Part shown: piece after piece, positions 40,854 to 50,218 of the stretch
How the letters are laid out: the number at the start of each line of letters is the position of its first letter
Numbering within the stretch: the first letter of the stretch is position 1
Assembly: GCF_040675465.1 (NCBI RefSeq)
Contig: NZ_JBFAPA010000001.1
Location: 1,402,604 to 1,466,603, forward strand
Length of the DNA stretch: 64,000 nucleotides
From: Kibdelosporangium sp040675465
GTDB lineage: Bacteria; Actinomycetota; Actinomycetes; Mycobacteriales; Pseudonocardiaceae
Direction: 5' to 3'
Position numbers and translations under genes: made by a program
The notes under the pieces: generated by a model
Told to the model about the DNA's origin: nothing
Databases searched by the model: none
Seen by the model: only the letters and a program-made list of their open reading frames with translations

Positions 40854-43069
40854 TGACTTCTCTGCTGCGACGGCGCTGGTTCGCGCCGTTGGTGCTGTGT
40901 GTGCTCGTGGCCGCGTTCGCCTGGTTGCCCTTCCTGCGCCAGCACATCTTCTACGTGATCGACGACAGCGCGGCCCAGTTCGTGCCGATGTGGCGCCGGA
41001 TCGGCGACATGCTGCTGGCGGGCAACTTCCCCCTGCTGGACCTGAACTCCTGGGCGGGCGGGAACCTCGCCGGGGAGGCGCTGTTCGGCCTGTGGAACCC
41101 GGTGAACCTGCTGGAGTACCTGCTGGTCACCAGGTTCGACGACCTCGCGCTGGCCGCGGCCGTGGTCAAGACCCAGTTCCTGGTGATCCTCGCGCTCGGC
41201 GTGTACCTGCTGTGCCGGGAGTACAAGGCTGCCAAATGGGCGGCCCTGGCGGTCGCGTTCGCGGTGCCGTTCAGCGGGTTCATCCTGTTCTTCCAGGCGG
41301 AGGCCTGGGCCGGTGGGCTGATGACGGTCGCCTGGGTGCCGTGGATGTGGTGGTCGGCGCGGAAAGCCGCGACGCGGACGCTGCATCCGGTGTGGGCGTT
41401 CGTGTTCGGTGCGTTGTGCGTCACAGCAGGCAACCCGTACGGCGTGCTCGCCACGCTGGTGGTCTACATCGGACTGTTCGTCGAGATCCGCAAACTCCGG
41501 GTCGCGTTGATCGGACTGTCCGTGCTCGCGGTGGCACCGCTCGTGTTCCTGCCGTTGCTCGGTGCCGCGTCCGTGGGCATCCGAAACGGTGTCCAGTTCT
41601 ACAACTCCGGCATTCTCTCGCCATCGCTCACCGACATCCTGGCGTTGAGCATGCCCAGTCACCTGCCTGCGATCCGGGCGTTCGACCCGAACATCATGCG
41701 GCTGCACGTGCCCGCCACCTACTTCGCGTGGTTCCTCGTACCGGTGCTGGCATGGGTCGACTGGGGCGTCATCCGGCGGCGGAAACGTGAGTTGACAGCG
41801 GTGTTCGTGGTAACCGCCACGTACCTCGCGTTCTGCCTGGCACCGTCGAACCTGTGGCTGTTCCGGTGGCCGTTGCGCAACATCGAGGGCCTCTGGATCG
41901 GGCTCGCGGTTCTAGCCGGCGTTCTGCTGTCCGCGGGGCTGCGAACCGACTACCTGAGGCGCAGAATCCTGATCACCGCCGGTGCCTTGCTGGCCGGGAT
42001 GTACCTTTCGGTCGCGTCCTGGCCGAAGATCGCCGTGCACCACGTGATCGGCGTCGCGCTGCTGGCCGCGTTGACCGCAGCGCTGATCTTCGCCGCACGG
42101 CGGGGGAACTCGCGGTGGCAGGCCGCGGTACTGGTGGGTGGAAGCGCGCTCGTCCTGGTGATCCAGACGTCGTGGTCGCCGCTGAACTCGTCGATGACGC
42201 TGTACTACCCGACGCCGACGACTCACCTGCCGTACAACGGAACCGTGGCGCAGGTCGCGGACGTGGTGAAGGAACCGCGGGACCGATTCCGGTTCGGCAA
42301 CGGGTACGCGGCCGCCGGAGTGCCGAGCCTGATGGCGTACACCGGCATCAGCTACGTCAAGTTCGAGAAGGCGTTGTGCCTGTCGCACCGGGAAACCTGC
42401 GCGGACGGCTACAACAAGCTGCTCGAGCCATTGCCGGGCGGTGGCACGATCGCGGACCTGGCGCGGGTCGACATCATCGTGGTGCAGAAGAAGCTCAGTG
42501 AGGACCCGCCGCTCAAACCCGGCTGGCACATCGCTTCCCGCGACGACGTCGTCACGGTCTTCCAACGGGACAAGCCATTGCCGTTCCCGCACGGACGGAT
42601 CAGCGCGCTCAGCCCCGGGCTGACCGTCGTTGAGGACACAATGGACGGTCACCGGCACGAGCGCATGCGCTACCGCGGCCACGGCCAGGTGACGTTCGCC
42701 CGGCTGAACTGGCCCGGGTACAAGGCGGAGGCCAACGGCCACAAGGTGGAGGTCCGGGAAGGCCCGGCCGGGATGGTGACCGTCGATCTCCCCGGCGAAG
42801 GCGAAGAGGGCGAGCTGGAGCTGAGCTGGACCCCGCCGGGACTGCTGGCCGGGATCGCCTGCGCTTTGATCGGTGTGGCCTTGGCGGTGGCGCTAGGGTG
42901 GCGGCGTGAGAAACGTTCGCAGCAGCCTGGTCCGGTACGAAGGCGCCGATGGGAACGTCCACATCGGACTGAACGAGGGCGGGGTGATCCGCCCGCTGCC
43001 CCAGCCGACGATCTCGGCGTTGCTCCGGTTGCCGTTGGCGGAGATCCGGCAGACGGTCCAGCGCACTAG
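40853..43069 (+). CDS. Polytopic membrane protein, YfhO/GT-C-like
   Basis: A protein of 738 aa with about twelve hydrophobic segments from residue 8 (FAPLVLCVLVAAFAWLPFL). An early extracytoplasmic loop carries an acidic pair (FYVIDDSAAQF), a feature of GT-C enzymes that take sugars from polyprenyl phosphate. After the last span (GLLAGIACALIGVALAVALG, ending near 42900) the frame continues for about 55 odd Arg/Pro-rich codons into the next gene. It pairs with the GtrB-type gene by a 1-base overlap. It probably glycosylates an outer envelope component; the acceptor is unknown. The true C-terminus is uncertain. Confidence 0.77.
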   Translation: MTSLLRRRWFAPLVLCVLVAAFAWLPFLRQHIFYVIDDSAAQFVPMWRRIGDMLLAGNFPLLDLNSWAGGNLAGEALFGLWNPVNLLEYLLVTRFDDLALAAAVVKTQFLVILALGVYLLCREYKAAKWAALAVAFAVPFSGFILFFQAEAWAGGLMTVAWVPWMWWSARKAATRTLHPVWAFVFGALCVTAGNPYGVLATLVVYIGLFVEIRKLRVALIGLSVLAVAPLVFLPLLGAASVGIRNGVQFYNSGILSPSLTDILALSMPSHLPAIRAFDPNIMRLHVPATYFAWFLVPVLAWVDWGVIRRRKRELTAVFVVTATYLAFCLAPSNLWLFRWPLRNIEGLWIGLAVLAGVLLSAGLRTDYLRRRILITAGALLAGMYLSVASWPKIAVHHVIGVALLAALTAALIFAARRGNSRWQAAVLVGGSALVLVIQTSWSPLNSSMTLYYPTPTTHLPYNGTVAQVADVVKEPRDRFRFGNGYAAAGVPSLMAYTGISYVKFEKALCLSHRETCADGYNKLLEPLPGGGTIADLARVDIIVVQKKLSEDPPLKPGWHIASRDDVVTVFQRDKPLPFPHGRISALSPGLTVVEDTMDGHRHERMRYRGHGQVTFARLNWPGYKAEANGHKVEVREGPAGMVTVDLPGEGEEGELELSWTPPGLLAGIACALIGVALAVALGWRREKRSQQPGPVRRRRWERPHRTERGRGDPPAAPADDLGVAPVAVGGDPADGPAH

Positions 43070-43778
43070 CGGCGAGATCCCCGCGGACGTCCGGCTGCTG
43101 CCGCCGGTCGACGGGCTGATGGAGGTCTGGGCCGCGGGCGTGACCTACGAACGGTCCCGCGACGCCCGCGTCGAGGAGACCACCGAACGGTCGGTGTACG
43201 ACCGGGTCTACGACGCCGAACGGCCCGAGCTGTTCTTCAAGGCCCCGGCCTGGCGCGTGGTCACCGACGGCGACCCGATCGGTGTGCGCGAGGACTCCGC
43301 GGTGAACGTGCCGGAACCCGAGCTGGGCGTGGTGGTGAACGCGTTCGGCGAGATCGTCGGCTACCTCGTGGTCAACGACGTCAGCTCCCGGTCGATCGAA
43401 GGCGAGAACCCGCTCTACCTGCCGCAGGCCAAGATCTATGCGGGCAGCTGCGCCATCTCGGCGGGCATCGTGCCGGTCTGGCTGACCGGGATCGAGGATC
43501 TGGCGATCGAGATGACCGTGCGGCGCGGCACCGGAACAGCGTTCCAAGGTGTGACGTCGACCGCGCAGTTCCACCGGCCGGTCGAGGGCCTGGTGCCCGC
43601 GTTGGTCGACTGGCTGCACTTCCCGGACGGCGTGGTGCTGTCCACCGGCACCGGAATCGTTCCCGAACTGGACTTCGACCTCAAACCCGGCGACGTGGTC
43701 GAGATCACCATCGAGAACGTCGGCAGACTGACCAACCAGGTCGTGGGAGCGCGCGAGATCCGGGAATCAACTCGATAA
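42906..43778 (+). CDS. Fumarylacetoacetate hydrolase (FAH) family protein
   Basis: A protein of 290 aa. The FAH core is present: GVTYERSRDAR, PELFFKAPAWRVV, the acidic metal ligands in VPEPELGVVVN, GYLVVNDVSSRSIEGENPLY and the Lys-containing QAKIYAGSCAIS. Family members cleave or isomerise beta-diketo acids in aromatic or sugar-acid breakdown; the closest layouts are called 2-keto-3-deoxy-sugar-acid dehydratase-like. The start at GTG 42906 lies inside the downstream extension of the previous frame (164-bp overlap). The substrate is unknown. Confidence 0.85.
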   Translation: MRNVRSSLVRYEGADGNVHIGLNEGGVIRPLPQPTISALLRLPLAEIRQTVQRTSGEIPADVRLLPPVDGLMEVWAAGVTYERSRDARVEETTERSVYDRVYDAERPELFFKAPAWRVVTDGDPIGVREDSAVNVPEPELGVVVNAFGEIVGYLVVNDVSSRSIEGENPLYLPQAKIYAGSCAISAGIVPVWLTGIEDLAIEMTVRRGTGTAFQGVTSTAQFHRPVEGLVPALVDWLHFPDGVVLSTGTGIVPELDFDLKPGDVVEITIENVGRLTNQVVGAREIRESTR

Positions 43779-43792
43779 CTGCCGAAGTTGGC

Positions 43793-44806
<1,014 letters not shown>

Positions 44807-44808
44807 CC

Positions 44809-44872
44809 CCGGAGGAACGGGGAAGACACTCCGGAGGAAAGGGGGACACGGCCCGGAGGAAAGGGGGACACG
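44809..44872. repeat. 22-bp tandem repeat, three copies
   Basis: CCGGAGGAAAGGGGGACACG occurs at 44831-44850 and again at 44853-44872, period 22. A diverged copy (CCGGAGGAACGGGGAAGACAC) starts at 44809. Each contains a perfect Shine-Dalgarno-like GGAGGA but no following start codon in context. It fills the gap between the convergent reductase and purU genes. Confidence 0.8.
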
Positions 44873-44897
44873 GGGGCCGTGAGTGTGGGACACGGGG

Positions 44898-45758
44898 TTA
44901 GAAGACGACGGTTTTGTTGCCGTGCACGAGGACCCGGTTCTCCAGGTGCCAGCGCAGGCCGCGGGCCAGGACCACCTTCTCGATGTCACGGCCTTTCCTG
45001 ACCATGTCCCGGATGCTGTCGCCGTGGCCGACGCGGATCACGTCCTGCTCCACGATCGGCCCGGCGTCCAGCTCCGCAGTCACGTAGTGGCAGGTGGCGC
45101 CGACGAGCTTCACACCTCGTTGGTACGCCTGGTGATACGGCTTCGCGCCGACGAACGACGGCAGGAAGCTGTGGTGGATGTTCAACGCCCGCCCGGTCCA
45201 CTCCCGGCACAGCTCGGTCGGCAGGATCTGCATGAACTTGGCCAGCACGATCGCGTGCGGATCGTGCCGGGCCACCAGCGAACGCACCTCGGCGAACGCT
45301 GCCTGCTTGTCCTCACGAGGGAACGGCACGTGGTGGAACGGGATGCCGTGGCCCTCGGTCACCGCCGCGAGGTCGTTGTGGTTGCCGATCACCGCGCTGA
45401 CCTCGACCTCCAGCTCCCCGGAGGCGACCCGGCCGAGCAGGTCGTACACGCAGTGGCCCTCCTTGGACACCAGCAGCACGATCCGGCGCGGCTCACCGGT
45501 GTCCGCGACCTTGCCCTCCCCGCCCAGCTCGACGGCGATCTCCGCGAACCGCGCCCGCAGCTCCTCGACGCCGTAGGGCAGCGAGGACGCGAGCACCTCC
45601 TGGCGGGTGAAGAACCAGGAGGTGTCCGGGTCGGTGTGATACGCGGCCTCGACGATCCAGCCGCCCGCGTCGGCCAGGAACTGCGCGATGCGGGCGACGA
45701 TCCCGGTCCGGTCGGGACAGCCGAAGGTGATCACATACCGGCGCTCAGGCTGGGTCAT
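44898..45758 (-). CDS. purU: Formyltetrahydrofolate deformylase
   Basis: A protein of 286 aa. An N-terminal ACT domain (residues about 5-85, YVITFGCPDRTGIVARIAQF) is followed by a formyltransferase-type hydrolase domain with VIGNHNDL, ALNIHHSFLPSFVGAKPYHQAYQRGVK (read in parts) and GATCHYVTAELDAGPIVEQD. The Asn-His-His and Asp residues of the PurU active site are present. PurU hydrolyses 10-formyl-THF to THF and formate, balancing one-carbon pools. It is transcribed with the mycothiol-dependent gene just downstream (41-bp gap). Confidence 0.92.
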   Translation of the reverse strand: MTQPERRYVITFGCPDRTGIVARIAQFLADAGGWIVEAAYHTDPDTSWFFTRQEVLASSLPYGVEELRARFAEIAVELGGEGKVADTGEPRRIVLLVSKEGHCVYDLLGRVASGELEVEVSAVIGNHNDLAAVTEGHGIPFHHVPFPREDKQAAFAEVRSLVARHDPHAIVLAKFMQILPTELCREWTGRALNIHHSFLPSFVGAKPYHQAYQRGVKLVGATCHYVTAELDAGPIVEQDVIRVGHGDSIRDMVRKGRDIEKVVLARGLRWHLENRVLVHGNKTVVF

Positions 45759-45799
45759 GGCCGCAGAGCCTAGTCAGCGGATGCGGGTGTTGTTGCCAG

Positions 45800-46534
45800 T
45801 CAGCCGCCCTGGATGGCGTCCACGAGTTCGGTCTTGCCGGACAGGATCGCGGTGCTGGGCCGTTTCCAGACGGCCCGGTAGACGGCGTCCGCGGTCCCGA
45901 CGAGGCTGGCGTCCGTCTCGGTGCCGGAGTCCTCGATCCGGCCGACTTCGACAACGCCGTTGTGGGCCTTGAGCAGCCAGACGCGGCCCGCGTCGGCCGC
46001 GTGGACCAGGAGGGTGCCCTCGACGGTCACCTCGGGGCGCTTGAGCCGGGCCCGGAACGGCGAGATCAGCCGGAGCACCTCGTCGATGCCGTCCTCGGCC
46101 AGCTCCGGGCTGAACAGCAACGTCGGCACGGTCTCGTGGGCGGCGTGTTCGGCGTCCAGCCGGTGGATCGCGGTCTCGTGCGCCTGGCGCCGGCCCCACC
46201 AGCCGGCCGTGGCCAGGCCCGGGATGAACCCCCACACCTCCTTGGCCGGGTCGGTGTTCAGCCGCTCCAGCATCCGGGCGCGCCACTCGTCCCAGAACGC
46301 CAGCAGTTCGTCCCAGTCCTCCGGCATCGCGGGCCGTTCCGGCCGGGAGTCCCGCGGGGTGAGCAGCTGCGCCTCGGCCACCATGTGGTGCACGCCCGCG
46401 ATGTGCGCGACCAGGTCGTGAACCGTCCACTTCGGACACGTGGGGACCGGGGCGTCCGGTCCGGCCGCTACCGCCGCGGCCCGCAGGGCGTCGGCTTGTT
46501 CGGTGATGTGAGCCAGGTTCGTCTCGTGATCCAC
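45800..46534 (-). CDS. Mycothiol-dependent maleylpyruvate isomerase-family protein (DinB fold)
   Basis: A protein of 244 aa. The N-terminal four-helix MDMPI domain carries the metal-ligand His cluster (WTVHDLVAHIAGVHHMVAEA, and HETAIHRLDAEHA). The C-terminal part is the MDMPI_C domain (LVHAADAGRVWLL). Enzymes of this family use mycothiol as cofactor or S-transfer partner; isomerisation of maleylpyruvate is only one known activity. GTG 46534 follows the methyltransferase stop by 10 bp. Presence with mshA in the same window fits an organism that makes mycothiol. Confidence 0.84.
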   Translation of the reverse strand: MDHETNLAHITEQADALRAAAVAAGPDAPVPTCPKWTVHDLVAHIAGVHHMVAEAQLLTPRDSRPERPAMPEDWDELLAFWDEWRARMLERLNTDPAKEVWGFIPGLATAGWWGRRQAHETAIHRLDAEHAAHETVPTLLFSPELAEDGIDEVLRLISPFRARLKRPEVTVEGTLLVHAADAGRVWLLKAHNGVVEVGRIEDSGTETDASLVGTADAVYRAVWKRPSTAILSGKTELVDAIQGG

Positions 46535-46544
46535 CGGGGCCAGC

Positions 46545-47360
46545 TTAGTGGCTGGAAGTGACGGCGGACCAGGCAATCGTGACCTCGCCGAGCCGCCAGC
46601 GCCGCCGCGTGTCCAGGACCGGCCAGTCCGCGGACAGACGCCGGACCGTCTCCGTCCAACGGGCGCGCGGGCCGAACGGGCTCAGTGGCGCGGCCGCAGC
46701 CCAGTGCCCGTCGAGCGCGGTCAGCAAGGCGTGCACCGGTTCGCCCGCGACGTTGTGGTGGATCAGCGACTTGGGCAACCGTTCGGCCAAATCGGACGGT
46801 TGCTCGATGCCGGAAGGCAGGCACGCCAACGTGAACGTCTGCGGGCCTTCGGCGGTCAACGTGACCCAGCAGCACCGGCGGCCGATCTCGTCGCACGTCC
46901 CCTCGACGAGCAGCCCGCTCGGCGCCAGCCGGCCCAGCATGGTGTCCCACGCCTTGGCCGCATCGTCCTCTGTGTACTGACGCAACACGTTGAAAGCCCG
47001 CAGCAGCACCGGACGCGTGCCGGCCAGCTCGAACCCGCCCCGCCGGAACTCCAGCCGCGGCGGGTCCGCCGCGGGCTTGGCCGCCTCGACGCGTTCCGGG
47101 TCCAGCTCCAGCCCGAGCACCCGGACATCGCGCCGCACAACGGACAGCCGCTGCGCCAGCTCGACCGTCGTGACCGGCGAGGACCCATACCCGAGGTCGA
47201 CCACGAGCGGATCGGCGGCGGCCCGCAGGACCGAGCAAACCCATGGCGTCCCGGCGATCCAGCGGTCCACCTTGCGCAGCCGGTTCGGGTTCGTCGTCCC
47301 GCGGGTCGGGACGCCCAGCGCCCGCGCCCGCCCGGCCGCTAGCCGCGGCTTGCGAGCCAT
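46545..47360 (-). CDS. SAM-dependent methyltransferase-like protein
   Basis: A protein of 271 aa. The motif VVDLGYGSSPVTTVEL (about residues 52-67) is a class I methyltransferase motif I, followed by VLGLELDPERVEAA (post-I Asp/Glu that binds the SAM ribose). The rest is a less conserved C-terminal half. The substrate is unknown. The ATG at 47360 lies 22 bp inside the preceding DUF2505 gene, so these minus-strand genes (DUF2505, methyltransferase, MDMPI) are tightly linked. Confidence 0.75.
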   Translation of the reverse strand: MARKPRLAAGRARALGVPTRGTTNPNRLRKVDRWIAGTPWVCSVLRAAADPLVVDLGYGSSPVTTVELAQRLSVVRRDVRVLGLELDPERVEAAKPAADPPRLEFRRGGFELAGTRPVLLRAFNVLRQYTEDDAAKAWDTMLGRLAPSGLLVEGTCDEIGRRCCWVTLTAEGPQTFTLACLPSGIEQPSDLAERLPKSLIHHNVAGEPVHALLTALDGHWAAAAPLSPFGPRARWTETVRRLSADWPVLDTRRRWRLGEVTIAWSAVTSSH

Positions 47361-47830
47361 TTCTCGGTGAACGCGGCCTCGTTGGCCAGCAGCTTGACCA
47401 CCTGCTCGCCGATCGAGCGCTCGATCTTGCCGCCGACCAGCGGGATCGACACGCGGACCTCCAGCGATGTCACCCAATCGGTTCCTTTGTCGCTGTCGGA
47501 CAGTCGCATCCGCCCGGAGATCTCCCCTGGTACACCGGGGATCGTGGCCTTGACCGTGCCCGTCTTGTCCGTTCGCCAGGTCTCAGTCCGGTCAACGACC
47601 AGGTCGCCCTTGAGCAGGCTGCGGACGGCTGAGGGAAGATGTTCGGCGGCGAGCCCCTGGCGGACCCGGTACGTCACCTCACCACCTTGCTCCGCGCGGT
47701 CCACGATGGAGGCGTTCGTGCCGCCGAGGGCCTGGAGCCGGTCTTCGAGATAGGCCGGATCGACGAGCGCGGCGTGCACGGTGTCGGCCGGGGTGGTCAA
47801 GCTCGCCCGGTGCTCCATACGGCTAGGCAT
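47339..47830 (-). CDS. DUF2505 (SRPBCC-like) protein, Rv0481c-like
   Basis: A protein of 163 aa with the DUF2505 helix-grip pattern: EHRASLTTPADTVHAALVDP, VTYRVRQGL, and the long C-terminal helix (GGKIERSIGEQVVKLLANEA, AFTEKWLASRG). Its function is unknown; the fold usually binds hydrophobic ligands. The ATG at 47830 is divergent from murB with almost no intergenic space, exactly as in mycobacteria, where Rv0481c faces murB (Rv0482). No Shine-Dalgarno is seen, so it may be leaderless. Confidence 0.83.
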   Translation of the reverse strand: MPSRMEHRASLTTPADTVHAALVDPAYLEDRLQALGGTNASIVDRAEQGGEVTYRVRQGLAAEHLPSAVRSLLKGDLVVDRTETWRTDKTGTVKATIPGVPGEISGRMRLSDSDKGTDWVTSLEVRVSIPLVGGKIERSIGEQVVKLLANEAAFTEKWLASRG

Positions 47831-47846
47831 GAACCGGAGGTTACCG

Positions 47847-48923
47847 TTGACGCCCGTGACCACCTCGCGTCCCGGCACCCAGACCCGCCTGAGCGGGTAC
47901 ACGACCCTGCGCTTGGGCGGGCCGGCCACGAGGTTCATCGAAGCGACAACCGCCCGTGAGGTCGTCGACGCGGTCCGCGCCGCGGACGAGGCCGGCGAAC
48001 CGCTGCTGGTGCTCGGCGGCGGCTCGAACGTGCTGATCGGCGACGACGGGTTCGACGGCACGGTCGTGCACATCGCCAGCAAGGGCGTGGGCATGGACTG
48101 CACGGCGGCGGGTTCGGTGCAGCTGACCGCCGAGGCCGGTGAGAACTGGGACTCGGTGGTCGCGCAGACCGTCTCTTCGGGCCTGGGCGGGCTGGAGTGC
48201 CTGTCCGGCATCCCCGGGCTCGTCGGCGCCACCCCCGTGCAGAACGTCGGCGCCTACGGCGTCGAGGTGGCCGAGGTGCTCGTCTCGGTGGACCTGCTCG
48301 ACCGGGCCAGCGGCGAGGTCCGCACGCTCACCCCGGACGAGCTCGGCCTGGCCTACCGCACGAGTGTGTTGAAGAACACCGACCGCGCCGTGGTGCTGCG
48401 GGTCCGGTTCCAGCTGGCCGACAGTGGGTTGTCCGCGCCGATCCGCTACGCCGAACTGGCGAACACGCTGGGCGTCGCGCCCGGCGAGCGGGTGCCGGTC
48501 GACCGGGTCCGCCAGTCCGTGCTGGACCTGCGCCGCGGCAAGGGCATGGTGCTCGACCCGGACGACCACGACACGTGGAGCGCCGGCTCGTTCTTCACCA
48601 ACCCGGTGCTGGGCGAACCGCAGCTCGGCGAGGTCCTGGACCGCATCCGCGCCCGCGTCGGGGACGACGTGCGCATCCCGCAGTACCCCGGCGGCAAGCT
48701 GTCCGCGGCCTGGCTGATCGAGCGTGCGGGTTTCGAGAAGGGGTACCCGGGACCCGGAGGACGCGCCGCGCTGTCGCACAGCCACACCCTCGCGCTGACC
48801 AACCGTGGCACCGCGACCACCGAGGACATCCTGGCCCTTGCCCGAGAGGTGCGGGACGGGGTCTACTCGGCCTTCGGGGTCGAGCTCGCCGCCGAGCCGG
48901 TCTTCATCGGCTGCGCCCTCTGA
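47847..48923 (+). CDS. murB: UDP-N-acetylenolpyruvoylglucosamine reductase
   Basis: A protein of about 358 aa. The FAD-binding part shows GGGSNVLIGDDGFDG and the GIPGLVGATPVQNVGAYGVEV block. The catalytic region has WSAGSFFTNP (proton-donor Ser) and the end has AEPVFIG (Glu). MurB reduces UDP-GlcNAc-enolpyruvate to UDP-MurNAc in peptidoglycan synthesis. I set the start at TTG 47847, 6 bases after a perfect GGAGG (47836-47840). An ATG at 47829 would add 6 residues and overlap the divergent gene start. Order with DUF2505 and an L,D-transpeptidase matches Rv0481c-Rv0483. Confidence 0.92.
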   Translation: MTPVTTSRPGTQTRLSGYTTLRLGGPATRFIEATTAREVVDAVRAADEAGEPLLVLGGGSNVLIGDDGFDGTVVHIASKGVGMDCTAAGSVQLTAEAGENWDSVVAQTVSSGLGGLECLSGIPGLVGATPVQNVGAYGVEVAEVLVSVDLLDRASGEVRTLTPDELGLAYRTSVLKNTDRAVVLRVRFQLADSGLSAPIRYAELANTLGVAPGERVPVDRVRQSVLDLRRGKGMVLDPDDHDTWSAGSFFTNPVLGEPQLGEVLDRIRARVGDDVRIPQYPGGKLSAAWLIERAGFEKGYPGPGGRAALSHSHTLALTNRGTATTEDILALAREVRDGVYSAFGVELAAEPVFIGCAL

Positions 48924-48949
48924 GACGGACGCGGCCAAGGGGACCATCC

Positions 48950-48975
48950 GTGCGTGTGACTGATGTCACACGCAC
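48950..48975 (+). terminator. Hairpin terminator after murB
   Basis: GTGCGTGTGAC (48950-48960), loop TGAT, then GTCACACGCAC (48965-48975): a perfect 11-bp stem. A short CTCTTTT run follows. It separates murB from the L,D-transpeptidase gene. Confidence 0.75.
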
Positions 48976-49030
48976 CAAGACCTCTTTTGCGCGTCTTTAC
49001 GGATAGATGCCGTGATTCGGAGGTTGTGAC

Positions 49031-50218
49031 GTGCGAGCCGGACGAAGAACGATCGTTGGCGCGTTCCTGCTCGCGAGCGTGCTCGCGGTGACGGGATGCA
49101 GCTCGACCGAGTCCGGCAGCCCGCTGGGGGTGGGCGACAAGCCGACCGGGGACACCAGCGGCGGCGAGCCGCAGGCCAAGGCGAAGATCACCGCGGACCC
49201 CGCGGTGGACGCCAAGGACGTCGAGGTCCTCAAGCCGATCAAGATCTCCGTCACCGAGGGCCAGCTCACCGACGTCTCGGTCACCAACCCCGAGGGCAAG
49301 CCGGTCGCCGGCGCGGTCGCGGCGGACAAGCTCAGCTGGACCAACAGCGAACGCCTCGGCTACGGCAAGACCTACACCTACGCCGCCAAGGCCATGGGCA
49401 GCGACAACAAGCCGGTGGAGCTCAAGGGCAGCTTCACCACCATGACCCCGGCCAAGACCATCCGCGCCACGGTGAACCCGACCGACGGCCAGACCGTCGG
49501 GGTCGGCATGCCGATCAGCGTGAACTTCCCGGACGTGGCGCCGAAGGACCGGGCGGCCGCGGAGAAGGCGCTCAAGATCGAGACCACGCCCAAGGTCGAG
49601 GGCAGCTGGGCCTGGGTGTCGCCGAACAAGGTCGACTTCCGGCCCAAGGAGTACTGGCCGGCCAACACCAAGATCACCGTCAGCGCCAACCTGTACGGCG
49701 TGAACTACGGCAACGGGTACGGCAAGGCCGACGTGACCAGCAAGTTCACCATCGGCCGCAACCTGGTGATCAAGGTCAACACCCCCGAGCACGCGCTGAA
49801 GGTGTTCAAGAACGGCGCGCTCGCGGCGACCTACCCGTCGTCCAACGGCAAGGACGCCGACCCCGAGCTGAACACCCCGAACGGCACCCTGATCGTGATG
49901 ACCCGCGAGCCGGTCGGCGACTTCTCCAACCCGAAGTACGGGTACACCAACGTGAAGAAGAAGTGGTCGATGCGGATCTCCAACCACGGGGAGTACCTGC
50001 ACGAGAACGAGGAGAACCGGGCCAACATCGGCAAGAACAACACCTCGCACGGGTGCGTGAACCTGTACGAGGCCGACGCCAAGGCCCTGTTCGACATGGT
50101 GCTCATCGGCGACCCGGTCGAGGTCACCGGTTCCAAGGCCAACATGCCGACCACGTCCGAGGTCAATGATTGGCTGTACCCGTGGGACAAGTGGAAGAGC
50201 ATGTCAGCGCTGAAGTGA
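49031..50218 (+). CDS. L,D-transpeptidase lipoprotein (LdtMt2/LprQ type)
   Basis: A protein of 395 aa. The lipobox LAVTGC gives lipidation at about Cys23. Two Ig-like domains follow (about 50-150 and 150-245), then a YkuD catalytic domain with TSHGCVNL (His340, catalytic Cys342) and ISNHGEYLHENEENRANIG as the substrate loop. It forms 3-3 cross-links in peptidoglycan. The GTG at 49031 has GGAGG 7 bases upstream. Position after murB matches Rv0482-Rv0483. Confidence 0.91.
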   Translation: MRAGRRTIVGAFLLASVLAVTGCSSTESGSPLGVGDKPTGDTSGGEPQAKAKITADPAVDAKDVEVLKPIKISVTEGQLTDVSVTNPEGKPVAGAVAADKLSWTNSERLGYGKTYTYAAKAMGSDNKPVELKGSFTTMTPAKTIRATVNPTDGQTVGVGMPISVNFPDVAPKDRAAAEKALKIETTPKVEGSWAWVSPNKVDFRPKEYWPANTKITVSANLYGVNYGNGYGKADVTSKFTIGRNLVIKVNTPEHALKVFKNGALAATYPSSNGKDADPELNTPNGTLIVMTREPVGDFSNPKYGYTNVKKKWSMRISNHGEYLHENEENRANIGKNNTSHGCVNLYEADAKALFDMVLIGDPVEVTGSKANMPTTSEVNDWLYPWDKWKSMSALK

